NCBI GenBank assembly: GCA_900550365.1
Contig: URRR01000034.1
Coordinates: 1 to 26,905 of the forward strand
Source: an uncultured Prevotella sp.
Lineage (GTDB): Bacteria; Bacteroidota; Bacteroidia; Bacteroidales; Bacteroidaceae
DNA length: 26,905 nucleotides
Direction of reading: 5' to 3'
Translations under genes and position numbers: made by a program
Notes under the pieces: model-generated
What the model saw: the letters and a program-made list of their open reading frames with translations, nothing else
What the model was told of the DNA's origin: nothing
Database searches by the model: none
Shown: positions 15,167 to 22,528 of the stretch, piece after piece
How the letters are laid out: every line of letters begins with the position of its first letter
How positions within the stretch are numbered: the stretch's first letter is position 1

Positions 15167-16378
15167 ATGGCAACAGTAAAACTAAGATTCCGCCGCTCAA
15201 CGGTGGCAGGCAAGGAGGGTACGCTTTATTTCAGAATTACGCACGGACGCATATCACGGCAGATAAACACGGGGTGCAGAATTTCCGCTGACGAATGGGA
15301 CGGCGGCAGGCTGAAGCTACCCTATGCGGACGTACAGCAGGAGCGCCGAAGTTACCTTCTCTCGATAGAGGAAAGGATAAAGAGAGACGCGGCACGCATC
15401 AGTGGAATAATACGGCAGCTTGACCTGTCAGGCACGGAATACACGGCCGCGCAGGTGGTCAGCGCGTTTCTTTCGGCGGATGGAGGCGGAGGGGAAGTCA
15501 GCACGTTTGTGCGCTCTCTTTCCGAAAACCTGAAACGCATAGGAAAGGAAAGACTCTCCGAGACATACACCACGACGGTAAACAGCTTCCTGCGCTTCTG
15601 CGACGGGCACGGAGACCTGCGTTTCAGTGAAATCCGCCCCGAGCTTATAAGGGAATACGAGGCATGGCTGAACGAGCAGGGGCTTGTGCCTAACACCACG
15701 TCGTTCTACATGCGCAACCTCCGCGCTATCTACAACCGTGCCGTGGAGCAGGGCTTAACCGCCGATCTCTCGCCTTTCAGGCACGTATATACGGGCATCG
15801 GCAAGACCGTCAAGCGTGCCGTGCCTGTGCAGGTAATACGCAGAATAAAGAACCTTGACCTTTCGTCTGACCATGCGCTGCAACGTTCGCGCGACCTCTT
15901 CATGTTCAGTTTCTACACACGCGGTATGCCTTTTGTAGACATGGCCTGCCTGAAGAAGACCGACCTCAGCAACGGCGTGCTTGCCTATCGTCGCAAGAAG
16001 ACCGGCCAACGGCTTTACATCAAGTGGGAAAAGCCCATGCAGGACATTGTAGACCGATACCACGACGCCAGCTCGCCTTACCTTCTGCCGATAATAACAA
16101 CGCCCGGCAAGGGCGAGCGGCGGCAATACCTGAACGCCATCCACCTGGTAAACCGCCACCTGCGCGTCATCGGCGACATGGCCGGAAGCCCAATTCCGCT
16201 CACCACCTATGTCGCCCGGCACTGCTGGGCAAGCATCGCCAAGAGCCGCAACATCCCCATCTCCACCATCAGCGAAGCAATGGGACACGACTCAGAAAGC
16301 ACTACACGCATATACCTCGCCTCGCTCGACACCTCAGTTGTTGACAATGCCAACAGCAAGGTAATCAGCACGATATGA
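15167..16378 (+). CDS. Tyrosine recombinase / site-specific integrase
   Basis: This is a complete 403-residue integrase of the usual Bacteroidetes layout. It has an N-terminal arm-binding beta domain (residues ~1-95), a core-binding SAM-like domain (~105-200, ETYTTTVNSFLRFC) and a catalytic domain (~215-395). Catalytic residues are present: Arg252 in YTRGMP, Lys in YRRKKTGQ, Arg351 in TTYVARHCW, His in MGHDSES and the nucleophile Tyr383 in TRIYL. The position three before Arg351 is Tyr instead of His, a substitution I believe is common in this family. Such enzymes either integrate mobile elements or invert DNA at polysaccharide loci. It converges on the rml operon, from which it is separated by a strong two-way terminator. 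A short inverted repeat overlaps its stop codon. Confidence 0.92.
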   Translation: MATVKLRFRRSTVAGKEGTLYFRITHGRISRQINTGCRISADEWDGGRLKLPYADVQQERRSYLLSIEERIKRDAARISGIIRQLDLSGTEYTAAQVVSAFLSADGGGGEVSTFVRSLSENLKRIGKERLSETYTTTVNSFLRFCDGHGDLRFSEIRPELIREYEAWLNEQGLVPNTTSFYMRNLRAIYNRAVEQGLTADLSPFRHVYTGIGKTVKRAVPVQVIRRIKNLDLSSDHALQRSRDLFMFSFYTRGMPFVDMACLKKTDLSNGVLAYRRKKTGQRLYIKWEKPMQDIVDRYHDASSPYLLPIITTPGKGERRQYLNAIHLVNRHLRVIGDMAGSPIPLTTYVARHCWASIAKSRNIPISTISEAMGHDSESTTRIYLASLDTSVVDNANSKVISTI

Positions 16379-16398
16379 CCGGTAAATACAAACCGGTC
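16377..16398. repeat. 7-base inverted repeat GACCGGT overlapping the recombinase stop
   Basis: GACCGGT at 16377-16383 is the reverse complement of ACCGGTC at 16392-16398, with 8 bases between. The first arm overlaps the TGA stop. It could be a recombinase core-type site (two 7-base arms around an 8-base spacer), or simply a hairpin upstream of the terminator. Confidence 0.4.
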
Positions 16399-16409
16399 TG
16401 GCCGTCTGT

Positions 16410-16458
16410 AAAAGCAAAAGGGCAAAGCATAATCATATGCCTTGCCCTTATTGCTTTT
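16410..16458. terminator. Two-way intrinsic terminator between the recombinase and rmlB
   Basis: AAAAGCAA at 16410-16417 pairs with TTGCTTTT at 16451-16458. Further in, AAGGGCAA pairs with TTGCCCTT, and GCATA with TATGC around a 4-base loop. The long stem is flanked by A-run and T-run, so it can terminate both the plus-strand recombinase and the minus-strand rml operon. Confidence 0.85.
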
Positions 16459-16473
16459 TGTTATGAGAATTAA

Positions 16474-17613
16474 TTACCTGCCCTTGTACATTTCGTCGTA
16501 ATACTTCTGGTAGTCTCCGCTCGTAACATTATCCATCCATGCCTGATTATCAAGATACCAGCGCACTGTCTTCTCGATGCCTTCCTCGAACTGCAGGCTC
16601 GGTTCCCAGCCAAGTTCGCGCTGCAGTTTCCTTGAGTCAATGGCGTAGCGCATGTCGTGCCCCTTGCGGTCAGTAACATAAGTAATCAGGTTCATGTCCT
16701 CGCCCTCGGCTCTGCCCAGCAGACGGTCTACCGTTTTTATCACAACTTTGATTATGTCGATATTCTTCCATTCGTTGAAGCCGCCGATGTTGTATGTATC
16801 GGCCGTCTTGCCCTTGTGGAATATAAGGTCGATAGCACGTGCATGGTCTTCCACATACAGCCAGTCGCGCACGTTCTCGCCCTTGCCGTAGACTGGCAAA
16901 GGCTTTTTGTGGCGGATGTTGTTGATGAACAGAGGTATCAGTTTCTCTGGAAACTGGTAAGGCCCGTAGTTGTTCGAGCAGTTGGTTACGATTGTCGGCA
17001 TACCGTAAGTGTCGTGGAAAGCACGGACAAAATGGTCCGACGACGCCTTCGACGCCGAGTAGGGAGAGTGCGGGTTGTACTTCGTCTCCTCGGTGAAGAA
17101 CTTTGTTCCGTAGGCGTGGTGATGTTCAGAACTTGCCTTTGTGGTGAACGGCGATTCAATTCCTTCGGGATTGGTAAGTTCCAACGCACCATAAACCTCA
17201 TCCGTTGAGATGTGGTAAAAGCGTTTGCCCTCGTAGCCTTCGGGCAGACTCTCCCAGTATTCCTTTGCTGCCTGAAGCAGTGTGAGTGTACCGATTACGT
17301 TGGTGTGGGCGAAAGTGAACGGGTCTTTGATGCTTCTGTCAACGTGGCTTTCGGCTGCAAGATGGATAATTCCGTCTACGTTGTACTTCGCCATAAGCGA
17401 CTTAACAGTCTCATAATCGCAGATGTCGGCCTTCACAAAGGTATAATTCTCCTCGTTTTCGATGTCTTTTAAGTTCGCCAAATTGCCGGCATACGTCAGT
17501 TTATCGAGGTTGATGATGTGGTATTCGGGGTATTTGTTGACCAACAGGCGTACCACATGCGAACCGATGAATCCGGCTCCGCCCGTCACTATTATGTTTC
17601 TCTTGAATTCCAT
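16474..17613 (-). CDS. rmlB: dTDP-glucose 4,6-dehydratase
   Basis: A 379-residue extended SDR enzyme, the second step of dTDP-L-rhamnose synthesis (dTDP-glucose to dTDP-4-keto-6-deoxyglucose). It shows the NAD-binding TGGAGFIGSH at residues 10-19, HISTDEVYG (the Thr-Asp-Glu catalytic trio) near 133, and the YSASK catalytic Tyr-Lys near 184. A 25-residue insertion between these two motifs (EHHHAYGTKFFTEETKYNP region) makes it longer than the enterobacterial form; I believe this is normal in Bacteroidales. It is the last gene of the rmlACDB series, 177 bases after rmlD; the gap holds a stem-loop repeat. Confidence 0.97.
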   Translation of the reverse strand: MEFKRNIIVTGGAGFIGSHVVRLLVNKYPEYHIINLDKLTYAGNLANLKDIENEENYTFVKADICDYETVKSLMAKYNVDGIIHLAAESHVDRSIKDPFTFAHTNVIGTLTLLQAAKEYWESLPEGYEGKRFYHISTDEVYGALELTNPEGIESPFTTKASSEHHHAYGTKFFTEETKYNPHSPYSASKASSDHFVRAFHDTYGMPTIVTNCSNNYGPYQFPEKLIPLFINNIRHKKPLPVYGKGENVRDWLYVEDHARAIDLIFHKGKTADTYNIGGFNEWKNIDIIKVVIKTVDRLLGRAEGEDMNLITYVTDRKGHDMRYAIDSRKLQRELGWEPSLQFEEGIEKTVRWYLDNQAWMDNVTSGDYQKYYDEMYKGR

Positions 17614-17648
17614 GATTTCTGTATCTTTGTTTTGTTAATTGAATGGCT

Positions 17649-17740
17649 GTTTTGTAAAAGACGGTCTTTTGGTCTGCAATTCACGGCCTTTTAGCTCATC
17701 ATAGACCGTCTTTTACAGCGCGTTTTGCCGTCTTTTGGAA
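17649..17740. repeat. AAAAGAC/GTCTTTT palindromic array between rmlD and rmlB (copy B)
   Basis: AAAAGAC-G-GTCTTTT at 17656-17670 is a palindrome. The overlapping 13-mer GTAAAAGACGGTC (17654-17666) recurs as its exact reverse complement at 17704-17716, with 37 bases between. CGGTCTTTTGG near 17662 also recurs almost exactly as CCGTCTTTTGG near 17728. In the rml mRNA this forms a strong stem inside the operon. It belongs to the same family as the arrays at 5703-5791 and 24490-24560. Confidence 0.65.
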
Positions 17741-17790
17741 AACTGTCGGTAAAATACTGATATTTAGGCAGATAGCTTTGTTAGGATTTG

Positions 17791-18705
17791 TCATGCTTTC
17801 AATGCGCCCATATTGGCTATGCACGTCTTCAATGAGTCTGTCCAGTAAGGTATCTTCAGCCCGAAGGTCTCTTTGATTTTCGTCTTGTCAAGCACGGAAT
17901 AAGCAGGACGCTTTACCGGACTTGGAAACTCATCGCTGTGGCAAGGCTCGATGTCGCAGGCTGTGTTACAAGCCAGCTCGGCGATTTTCTTGGTGAAGTC
18001 ATACCATGAACATACGCCTTCGTTGCTGAAATGATAAATTCCACGCTTTGAATATCCGCCCTTCGGATTCTCCTTTTCATAGTCCGACAATACGGTCTTG
18101 ATAGCCACGGCAAGGTCGTAGGCGTAAGTTGGCGTTCCTGCCTGGTCGAATACCACAGTCAGTTTTGGCTTTGTTGCAGTAAGGTTAAGCATCGTCTTGA
18201 CGAAGTTCTTACCAAATTCTGAGTACAGCCATGCCGTGCGTATGATGACGTAATCGCAGCCGACAGCCTCAATGTTCTTCTCTCCCTCAAGTTTGGTCTT
18301 TCCGTAAACACCAGTAGGAGTACCTTTCTGGTCTTCCCGGCACGGAGTGTTGTACGGGTCTCCGCCGAAAACGTAGTCGGTGGAAATCTGTATGAGCAGA
18401 CCGTTCACCTCTTTCATCACCTCGGCAAGGATTTTCGGTGCATCGGCGTTCAGTTTGTGGCACAATGCCTCGTCGCTCTCCGCTTTGTCAACGTTGGTGT
18501 AAGCAGCGCAGTTAACTATGCACCGTATGTCTTTCTCTTTTACCATGCTTCTTACGGCATCCGAATCTGTAATATCAAGTATGGTCGTCTCCACACCTTC
18601 CACCTCCACAACATCGGTGAAGGTGTAGCTGTCGTCAGTGTCTCTGCTTACTATGCGCATCTCGTTGCCCAGCTGGCCGTTTGCGCCTGTAACTAATATA
18701 TTCAT
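17791..18705 (-). CDS. rmlD: dTDP-4-dehydrorhamnose reductase
   Basis: A 304-residue SDR enzyme that makes dTDP-L-rhamnose from the 4-keto sugar using NAD(P)H in the cytoplasm. The N-terminal GANGQLGNE (residues 7-15) is the RmlD dinucleotide motif. STDYVFGG near 115 and YGKTKLEGE near 133 supply the catalytic Thr/Tyr/Lys set. Its length matches the family. The start lies 12 bases after the rmlC stop, so it is part of the same operon. Confidence 0.96.
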   Translation of the reverse strand: MNILVTGANGQLGNEMRIVSRDTDDSYTFTDVVEVEGVETTILDITDSDAVRSMVKEKDIRCIVNCAAYTNVDKAESDEALCHKLNADAPKILAEVMKEVNGLLIQISTDYVFGGDPYNTPCREDQKGTPTGVYGKTKLEGEKNIEAVGCDYVIIRTAWLYSEFGKNFVKTMLNLTATKPKLTVVFDQAGTPTYAYDLAVAIKTVLSDYEKENPKGGYSKRGIYHFSNEGVCSWYDFTKKIAELACNTACDIEPCHSDEFPSPVKRPAYSVLDKTKIKETFGLKIPYWTDSLKTCIANMGALKA

Positions 18706-18717
18706 GATGGCATTTCT

Positions 18718-19278
18718 TTATTTTGAATAAACAAAAGAACTTTCAAAGTCTTTCAACAGTGGGTGTTTCATGTCTTTCTCACTGAGGATAGCGTGTTCTG
18801 TCGGTATACGCCAGTCTATGCCGAGGCTGTCGTCAAGAATGCTTATTCCTCCGTCAGCTTCGGGATGATAGAACTCGTCGCACTTGTACTGGAACACTGC
18901 AGTCTCGCTAAGCACAGCGAACCCGTGGGCAAAACCCTTGGGGATAAAGAACTGGCGGTGGTTGTCCTCTGTCAGCTCAACGGCAACATGCTTGCCGTAG
19001 GTCGGCGAGCCCTTGCGAATGTCAACCGCGACGTCAAGCACAGCCCCTTTTACGCACCTTACCAGTTTTGCCTGTGTGAACGGCGGACGCTGGAAATGCA
19101 GGCCACGCATCACACCGTATGACGACATGCTTTCGTTGTCCTGCACGAACTCCACATGACCGACCTTCTCGTCAAACTCCCTTTGCGAGAAGCTCTCGAA
19201 GAAATATCCTCTCGTGTCCTTGAAAATGCGCGGCTCGATGATAACCACGCCCTCTATTTCTGTCTTTATTACTTCCAT
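18718..19278 (-). CDS. rmlC: dTDP-4-dehydrorhamnose 3,5-epimerase
   Basis: A 186-residue cupin, the usual length. It epimerises C3 and C5 of dTDP-4-keto-6-deoxyglucose. Family landmarks are FKDTRGYFFE near residues 19-28, VMRGLHFQ with the catalytic base His61, the phosphate-contacting Lys71 in QAKLVRC, FIPKGFAHGF near 111-120 and the Tyr in FQYKCDEFY at about 131. It lies 12 bases from rmlD and 77 bases after rmlA. Confidence 0.96.
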   Translation of the reverse strand: MEVIKTEIEGVVIIEPRIFKDTRGYFFESFSQREFDEKVGHVEFVQDNESMSSYGVMRGLHFQRPPFTQAKLVRCVKGAVLDVAVDIRKGSPTYGKHVAVELTEDNHRQFFIPKGFAHGFAVLSETAVFQYKCDEFYHPEADGGISILDDSLGIDWRIPTEHAILSEKDMKHPLLKDFESSFVYSK

Positions 19279-19324
19279 TGTTTATTTATTTTGCAACCAA
19301 ATATCTTTTACCCGTAAATCAGCT

Positions 19325-19341
19325 TCTCCCCACAGGGGAGA
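19325..19341. other. Short hairpin between rmlA and rmlC
   Basis: TCTCCCC at 19325-19331 pairs with GGGGAGA at 19335-19341 around a 3-base loop. It lies in the 77-base gap after the rmlA stop. It may tune expression or mRNA ends within the operon; no T-run follows on the minus strand, so it is not a clear terminator. Confidence 0.4.
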
Positions 19342-19355
19342 GTAAGAGAGGCTTT

Positions 19356-20264
19356 TCAATACTCCAGATTCTTTTCCAATGATTCCTGTTTCTCGCCGAG
19401 AATGGAAATCAGATATTTGCCGTAGTCATTCTTCAACATGGGCTGTGCCACCTCGCGGAGCTTGTCCGCCGTTATCCAACCTTTGCGGTAGGCGATGCCT
19501 TCCAGGCAGGCGACCTTCAGCCCCTGACGTTTCTCTAATACTTCGATGAAGGTCGATGCCTCCGACAACGAGTCATGCGTGCCAGTGTCGAGCCATGCGA
19601 AGCCGCGGGCCATGGTCTGAACCTTCAGTTCCTTGTCTTTCAGGAACTCCTGGTTTACTGTCGTAATCTCCAGTTCTCCGCGCGCTGAAGGCTTGATGCT
19701 CTTGGCGATGTTCACAACCTTGTTTGGATAAAAATACAGCCCCACCACAGCATAGTTGCTTTTCGGATGTTCCGGCTTCTCCTCAATGCTCAGACAGTTG
19801 CCGTCCTTATCGAACTCCGCCACGCCGTAACGCTCGGGGTCACTTACGCGGTAGCCGAACACCGTCGCCTTGCCGTTCTGTTCGGCATCCACAACAGCCT
19901 GCTTCAGCATATCATTCAGTCCAGCACCGTAAAAGATATTGTCGCCCAGCACCAGACAGGCACAGTCATTGCCGATGAACTCCTCCCCGATGATGAAAGC
20001 CTGTGCCAGTCCGTCCGGTGACGGCTGCTCGGCATACTCAAACCTTACTCCGAAGTTACTGCCGTCACCCAGCAACCGTTTGAAACCAGGCAAATCGTAA
20101 GGTGTCGAGATAATCAGAATTTCCCTGATGCCGGCCAGCATCAGCACCGAAATCGGATAATAAATCATCGGTTTGTCGAAAATCGGAATGAGCTGTTTGC
20201 TGATTCCCTTGGTGATAGGGTACAGACGTGTACCGCTGCCACCGGCCAATACTATGCCTTTCAT
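19356..20264 (-). CDS. rmlA: Glucose-1-phosphate thymidylyltransferase
   Basis: A 302-residue nucleotidyltransferase that joins glucose-1-phosphate to dTTP, the first and feedback-regulated step of dTDP-L-rhamnose synthesis. It begins MKGIVLAGGSGTRLYP, the nucleotide-binding signature, followed by KQLIPIFDKPMIYYP. LVLGDNIFYG near 105, EEKPEHPKSNYAVVGLYFY near 160 and the LDTGTHDSL motif near 223 are all typical. It begins the rml series. The 75 AT-rich bases upstream contain a -7-like box, so it may have its own promoter besides read-through from the glycosyltransferases. Confidence 0.97.
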   Translation of the reverse strand: MKGIVLAGGSGTRLYPITKGISKQLIPIFDKPMIYYPISVLMLAGIREILIISTPYDLPGFKRLLGDGSNFGVRFEYAEQPSPDGLAQAFIIGEEFIGNDCACLVLGDNIFYGAGLNDMLKQAVVDAEQNGKATVFGYRVSDPERYGVAEFDKDGNCLSIEEKPEHPKSNYAVVGLYFYPNKVVNIAKSIKPSARGELEITTVNQEFLKDKELKVQTMARGFAWLDTGTHDSLSEASTFIEVLEKRQGLKVACLEGIAYRKGWITADKLREVAQPMLKNDYGKYLISILGEKQESLEKNLEY

Positions 20265-20285
20265 AATATTAAATTAATTAAATTC

Positions 20286-20293
20286 CAAATTTA
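20286..20293 (-). promoter_or_regulatory. Candidate -7 box for the rmlACDB operon
   Basis: The minus strand reads TAAATTTG, matching TAnnTTTG, 22 bases upstream of rmlA. The surrounding DNA is very AT-rich and no -33 TTTG stands out, so the match could be chance. Confidence 0.3.
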
Positions 20294-20339
20294 AATATGA
20301 CATCATAGCTGTATCATACTTTCATGATTTGACTAATCA

Positions 20340-21330
20340 TCAGTTCATAATTATTCTATCAATCATTTTCATACAATTCGTATTTGTATATTTAAGACTT
20401 TCATTAAAAGCCATATTTCCCATATCTCTAGCTATATCATCATTTTGTAAAATTGTTTTTACAGATGCTATAAGAGAATTCAAATCTCCGATTTTATATC
20501 CAATACCTGATTTATCAGTAAAATAGTAATTTATGGATGATATATTTGTATAAACGATTGGTTTATGATATCTCATGGCCTGCAAGCATAACATTTGTCC
20601 TGATGAACCGACATCTTCTTTCAATGGAATCACCACAATAGCGGCCTTTCTTAGCAATTTAGAAAAATCTTCAATCGCTATATCCTTTTTTACAAGTACG
20701 TTTGAAGGAATATCATATAAATCATTATTCAATTTTGATGCCACAAATACGAACTGCCTATCTGGCATTCTTTTAGCTAATTCTATCATCAAGGAATAGT
20801 CTCTATTAGAATATCCTCCAGAAAAAATATAACCGTCATTTAGCTTAACATCATTCTCTTGTTGTTCAATGTCGGAACAATACGGCACGAATTCCAATCT
20901 TACTTTTTTTGATAAATTACGGTAATAATCAAATTCAGAAGGACTTTGTAAAATCAATGTCAAACGATTAGTGTTTAATAGAAACGACAAAAAAGATTTT
21001 ACATATTTGTTATTTCCAAGTCTATGCAAATAAAAATTATAAAGATAAAGCCGTGTTTCCGTTCCTAAAAGGGTGTTGAACAAACGAAAAACCGACATTG
21101 CAGCAATTCCCCCCCGTTGAAAAAATTATACAATTTCTAAATTTATGTATATGTAATAATATTTTCCAAAAAGCATGCACCTCATTCAATATACGGTTCT
21201 TTTTTGTATTAAAGCGTTTATTAGAAGCTTCTTTTATAAAAAAGCGTTCCACTTTACGACCTCGCTTCTCGCACCAATCAGCATATGCAGAACCCCAGGC
21301 CTTATATGTTCCTATTTGTATTATTTTCAT
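20340..21330 (-). pseudogene. GT-B type glycosyltransferase split by a frameshift at a G7 tract (possibly phase-variable)
   Basis: Two adjacent frames look like halves of one glycosyltransferase. The first starts at 21330 (MKIIQIGTYKAWGSAYADW), one base after the preceding gene's stop, and reads well up to IIFSTGG at about 21110. The second reads GGIAAMSVFRLFNTLLG and runs to 20340. It has a GT4-like C-terminal half (YIFSGGYSNRDY, NVLVKKDIAIEDFSKLL, and GQMLCLQAMRYHKPIV in place of the sugar-nucleotide Glu region). The join is a run of seven G on the coding strand (C at 21109-21115). Six or nine G would restore one frame of about 329 codons. So the gene is off here, by mutation, by slippage, or by a homopolymer sequencing error. 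It is distinctly more AT-rich than the rml genes, as is common for transferred glycosyltransferases. Confidence 0.75.
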
Positions 21331-21331
21331 T

Positions 21332-22528
21332 TTACAAACCTCTTTCTTTGAAATATCTATCATAGCCTTCAAGCAAAACCTTACTTGTGTGTTCCCATGA
21401 AAGTTCATTTATCACACGATTGCGGCCAAAGTCCCCCATGTGCCTGCGCCTTTCCGGGTCGGCCAACAATTCAAGAATCTTCTCTGCCATATCTTTCGCA
21501 TCATTATTTTTAGCATAGAGAGATGCTTCTCTCGCACTATATCTGCCCTCCGTCAAGTCAAATTGCACTATCGGCTTGCCTAACGCCATATACTCAAGAA
21601 TTTTATTCATTGTACTCTTGTCATTCATCGCATTATATTCGTCAGAATTCACGCAAACATCAGCCGTATTCAGATAGTCAAGCAATTTGTCATCTGGGAC
21701 GCGACCTGTAAACTCCACAATGTCATCAAGTCCCATATCTGAAGAGAGTTTACGCAACTGTTCCAGATGAGGACCGCCTCCAACAATTCCCCAAAATATA
21801 TCATCACGCTTCAGGTCGTTCTTTATATACCGGGCTGCTTCAAGCAAGTATTCGATGCCTTCCTGCTGGCCTATCACACCGACATATCCCACCATATATT
21901 TACGCCCGCGTTTAATTTCAGGTTTAGCAGGGACTATCCGTAGACGCTCCAGCTTAGGGCCGCTTCTCAGGACAAAAACATCATTAGGATTCATACCTCC
22001 ACGCTCTATTGCGATTTTCTTATAGCTTTCATTTGTTACAAATGCGAATTTACAATGTTTATATGTCTGTCGTTCGAGCCAAAGTTGGCTTTTATATAAA
22101 AGTCCCGTAGTCTTCCCGAATTTTGCCTCAAACAATTCCGGACAGATGTCATGATGGTCAAATATGTAATCCACGCCTTTGTTTCTGAACAGTCTTGCCA
22201 CCATCCAAATATCATCTGGAGGATTACATCCATGTATACAATGGAAACCACGTTCTTTCATGACACGTCTTGCTAAAGTGTATTCAGCCCACAAAGCACT
22301 GCTATACTCACGTGCATAACCGAGAGCTCCATTTCCCTCTTTCGGTAAAGTATGGCGGTAAATATGTACGCCGTTAAGATACTCATACTTTTTATCATAG
22401 CCTTTCCCCGTAGGACAAATCACGGAAACAGTATAACCGTTTTCAGCCAGTGTGGTGGCTTCCTGCCATACACGTGTGTCAAACGGTACTGGCAAATTCT
22501 CTACAATAATCAAAATCCTTCTATCCAT
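21332..22528 (-). CDS. GT4-family glycosyltransferase
   Basis: A 398-residue GT-B fold enzyme acting on the cytoplasmic face of the membrane in polysaccharide assembly. The N-terminal half has ILIIVENLPVPFDTRVWQEA, typical of GT4 acceptor domains, and HGCNPPDDIW near 95. The C-terminal half shows GYVGVIGQQEGIEYLLEA near 215, IVGGGPHLEQL, VEFTGRVPDDKL, and the nucleotide-sugar-binding NKILEYMALGKPIV near 309 with its conserved Glu. Donor and acceptor cannot be read. Its ATG overlaps the stop of the heparinase-like gene by one base (TAATG), indicating translational coupling. The next glycosyltransferase starts one base after its stop. Confidence 0.92.
   Translation of the reverse strand: MDRRILIIVENLPVPFDTRVWQEATTLAENGYTVSVICPTGKGYDKKYEYLNGVHIYRHTLPKEGNGALGYAREYSSALWAEYTLARRVMKERGFHCIHGCNPPDDIWMVARLFRNKGVDYIFDHHDICPELFEAKFGKTTGLLYKSQLWLERQTYKHCKFAFVTNESYKKIAIERGGMNPNDVFVLRSGPKLERLRIVPAKPEIKRGRKYMVGYVGVIGQQEGIEYLLEAARYIKNDLKRDDIFWGIVGGGPHLEQLRKLSSDMGLDDIVEFTGRVPDDKLLDYLNTADVCVNSDEYNAMNDKSTMNKILEYMALGKPIVQFDLTEGRYSAREASLYAKNNDAKDMAEKILELLADPERRRHMGDFGRNRVINELSWEHTSKVLLEGYDRYFKERGL

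Noticed and set aside
1808..20264. Functional link between the rhamnosidase (GH106) and the rmlACDB rhamnose pathway
   Set aside because: The first releases free L-rhamnose outside the cell for catabolism, while the second makes dTDP-rhamnose from glucose-1-phosphate; sharing rhamnose is coincidence without a kinase or isomerase link.
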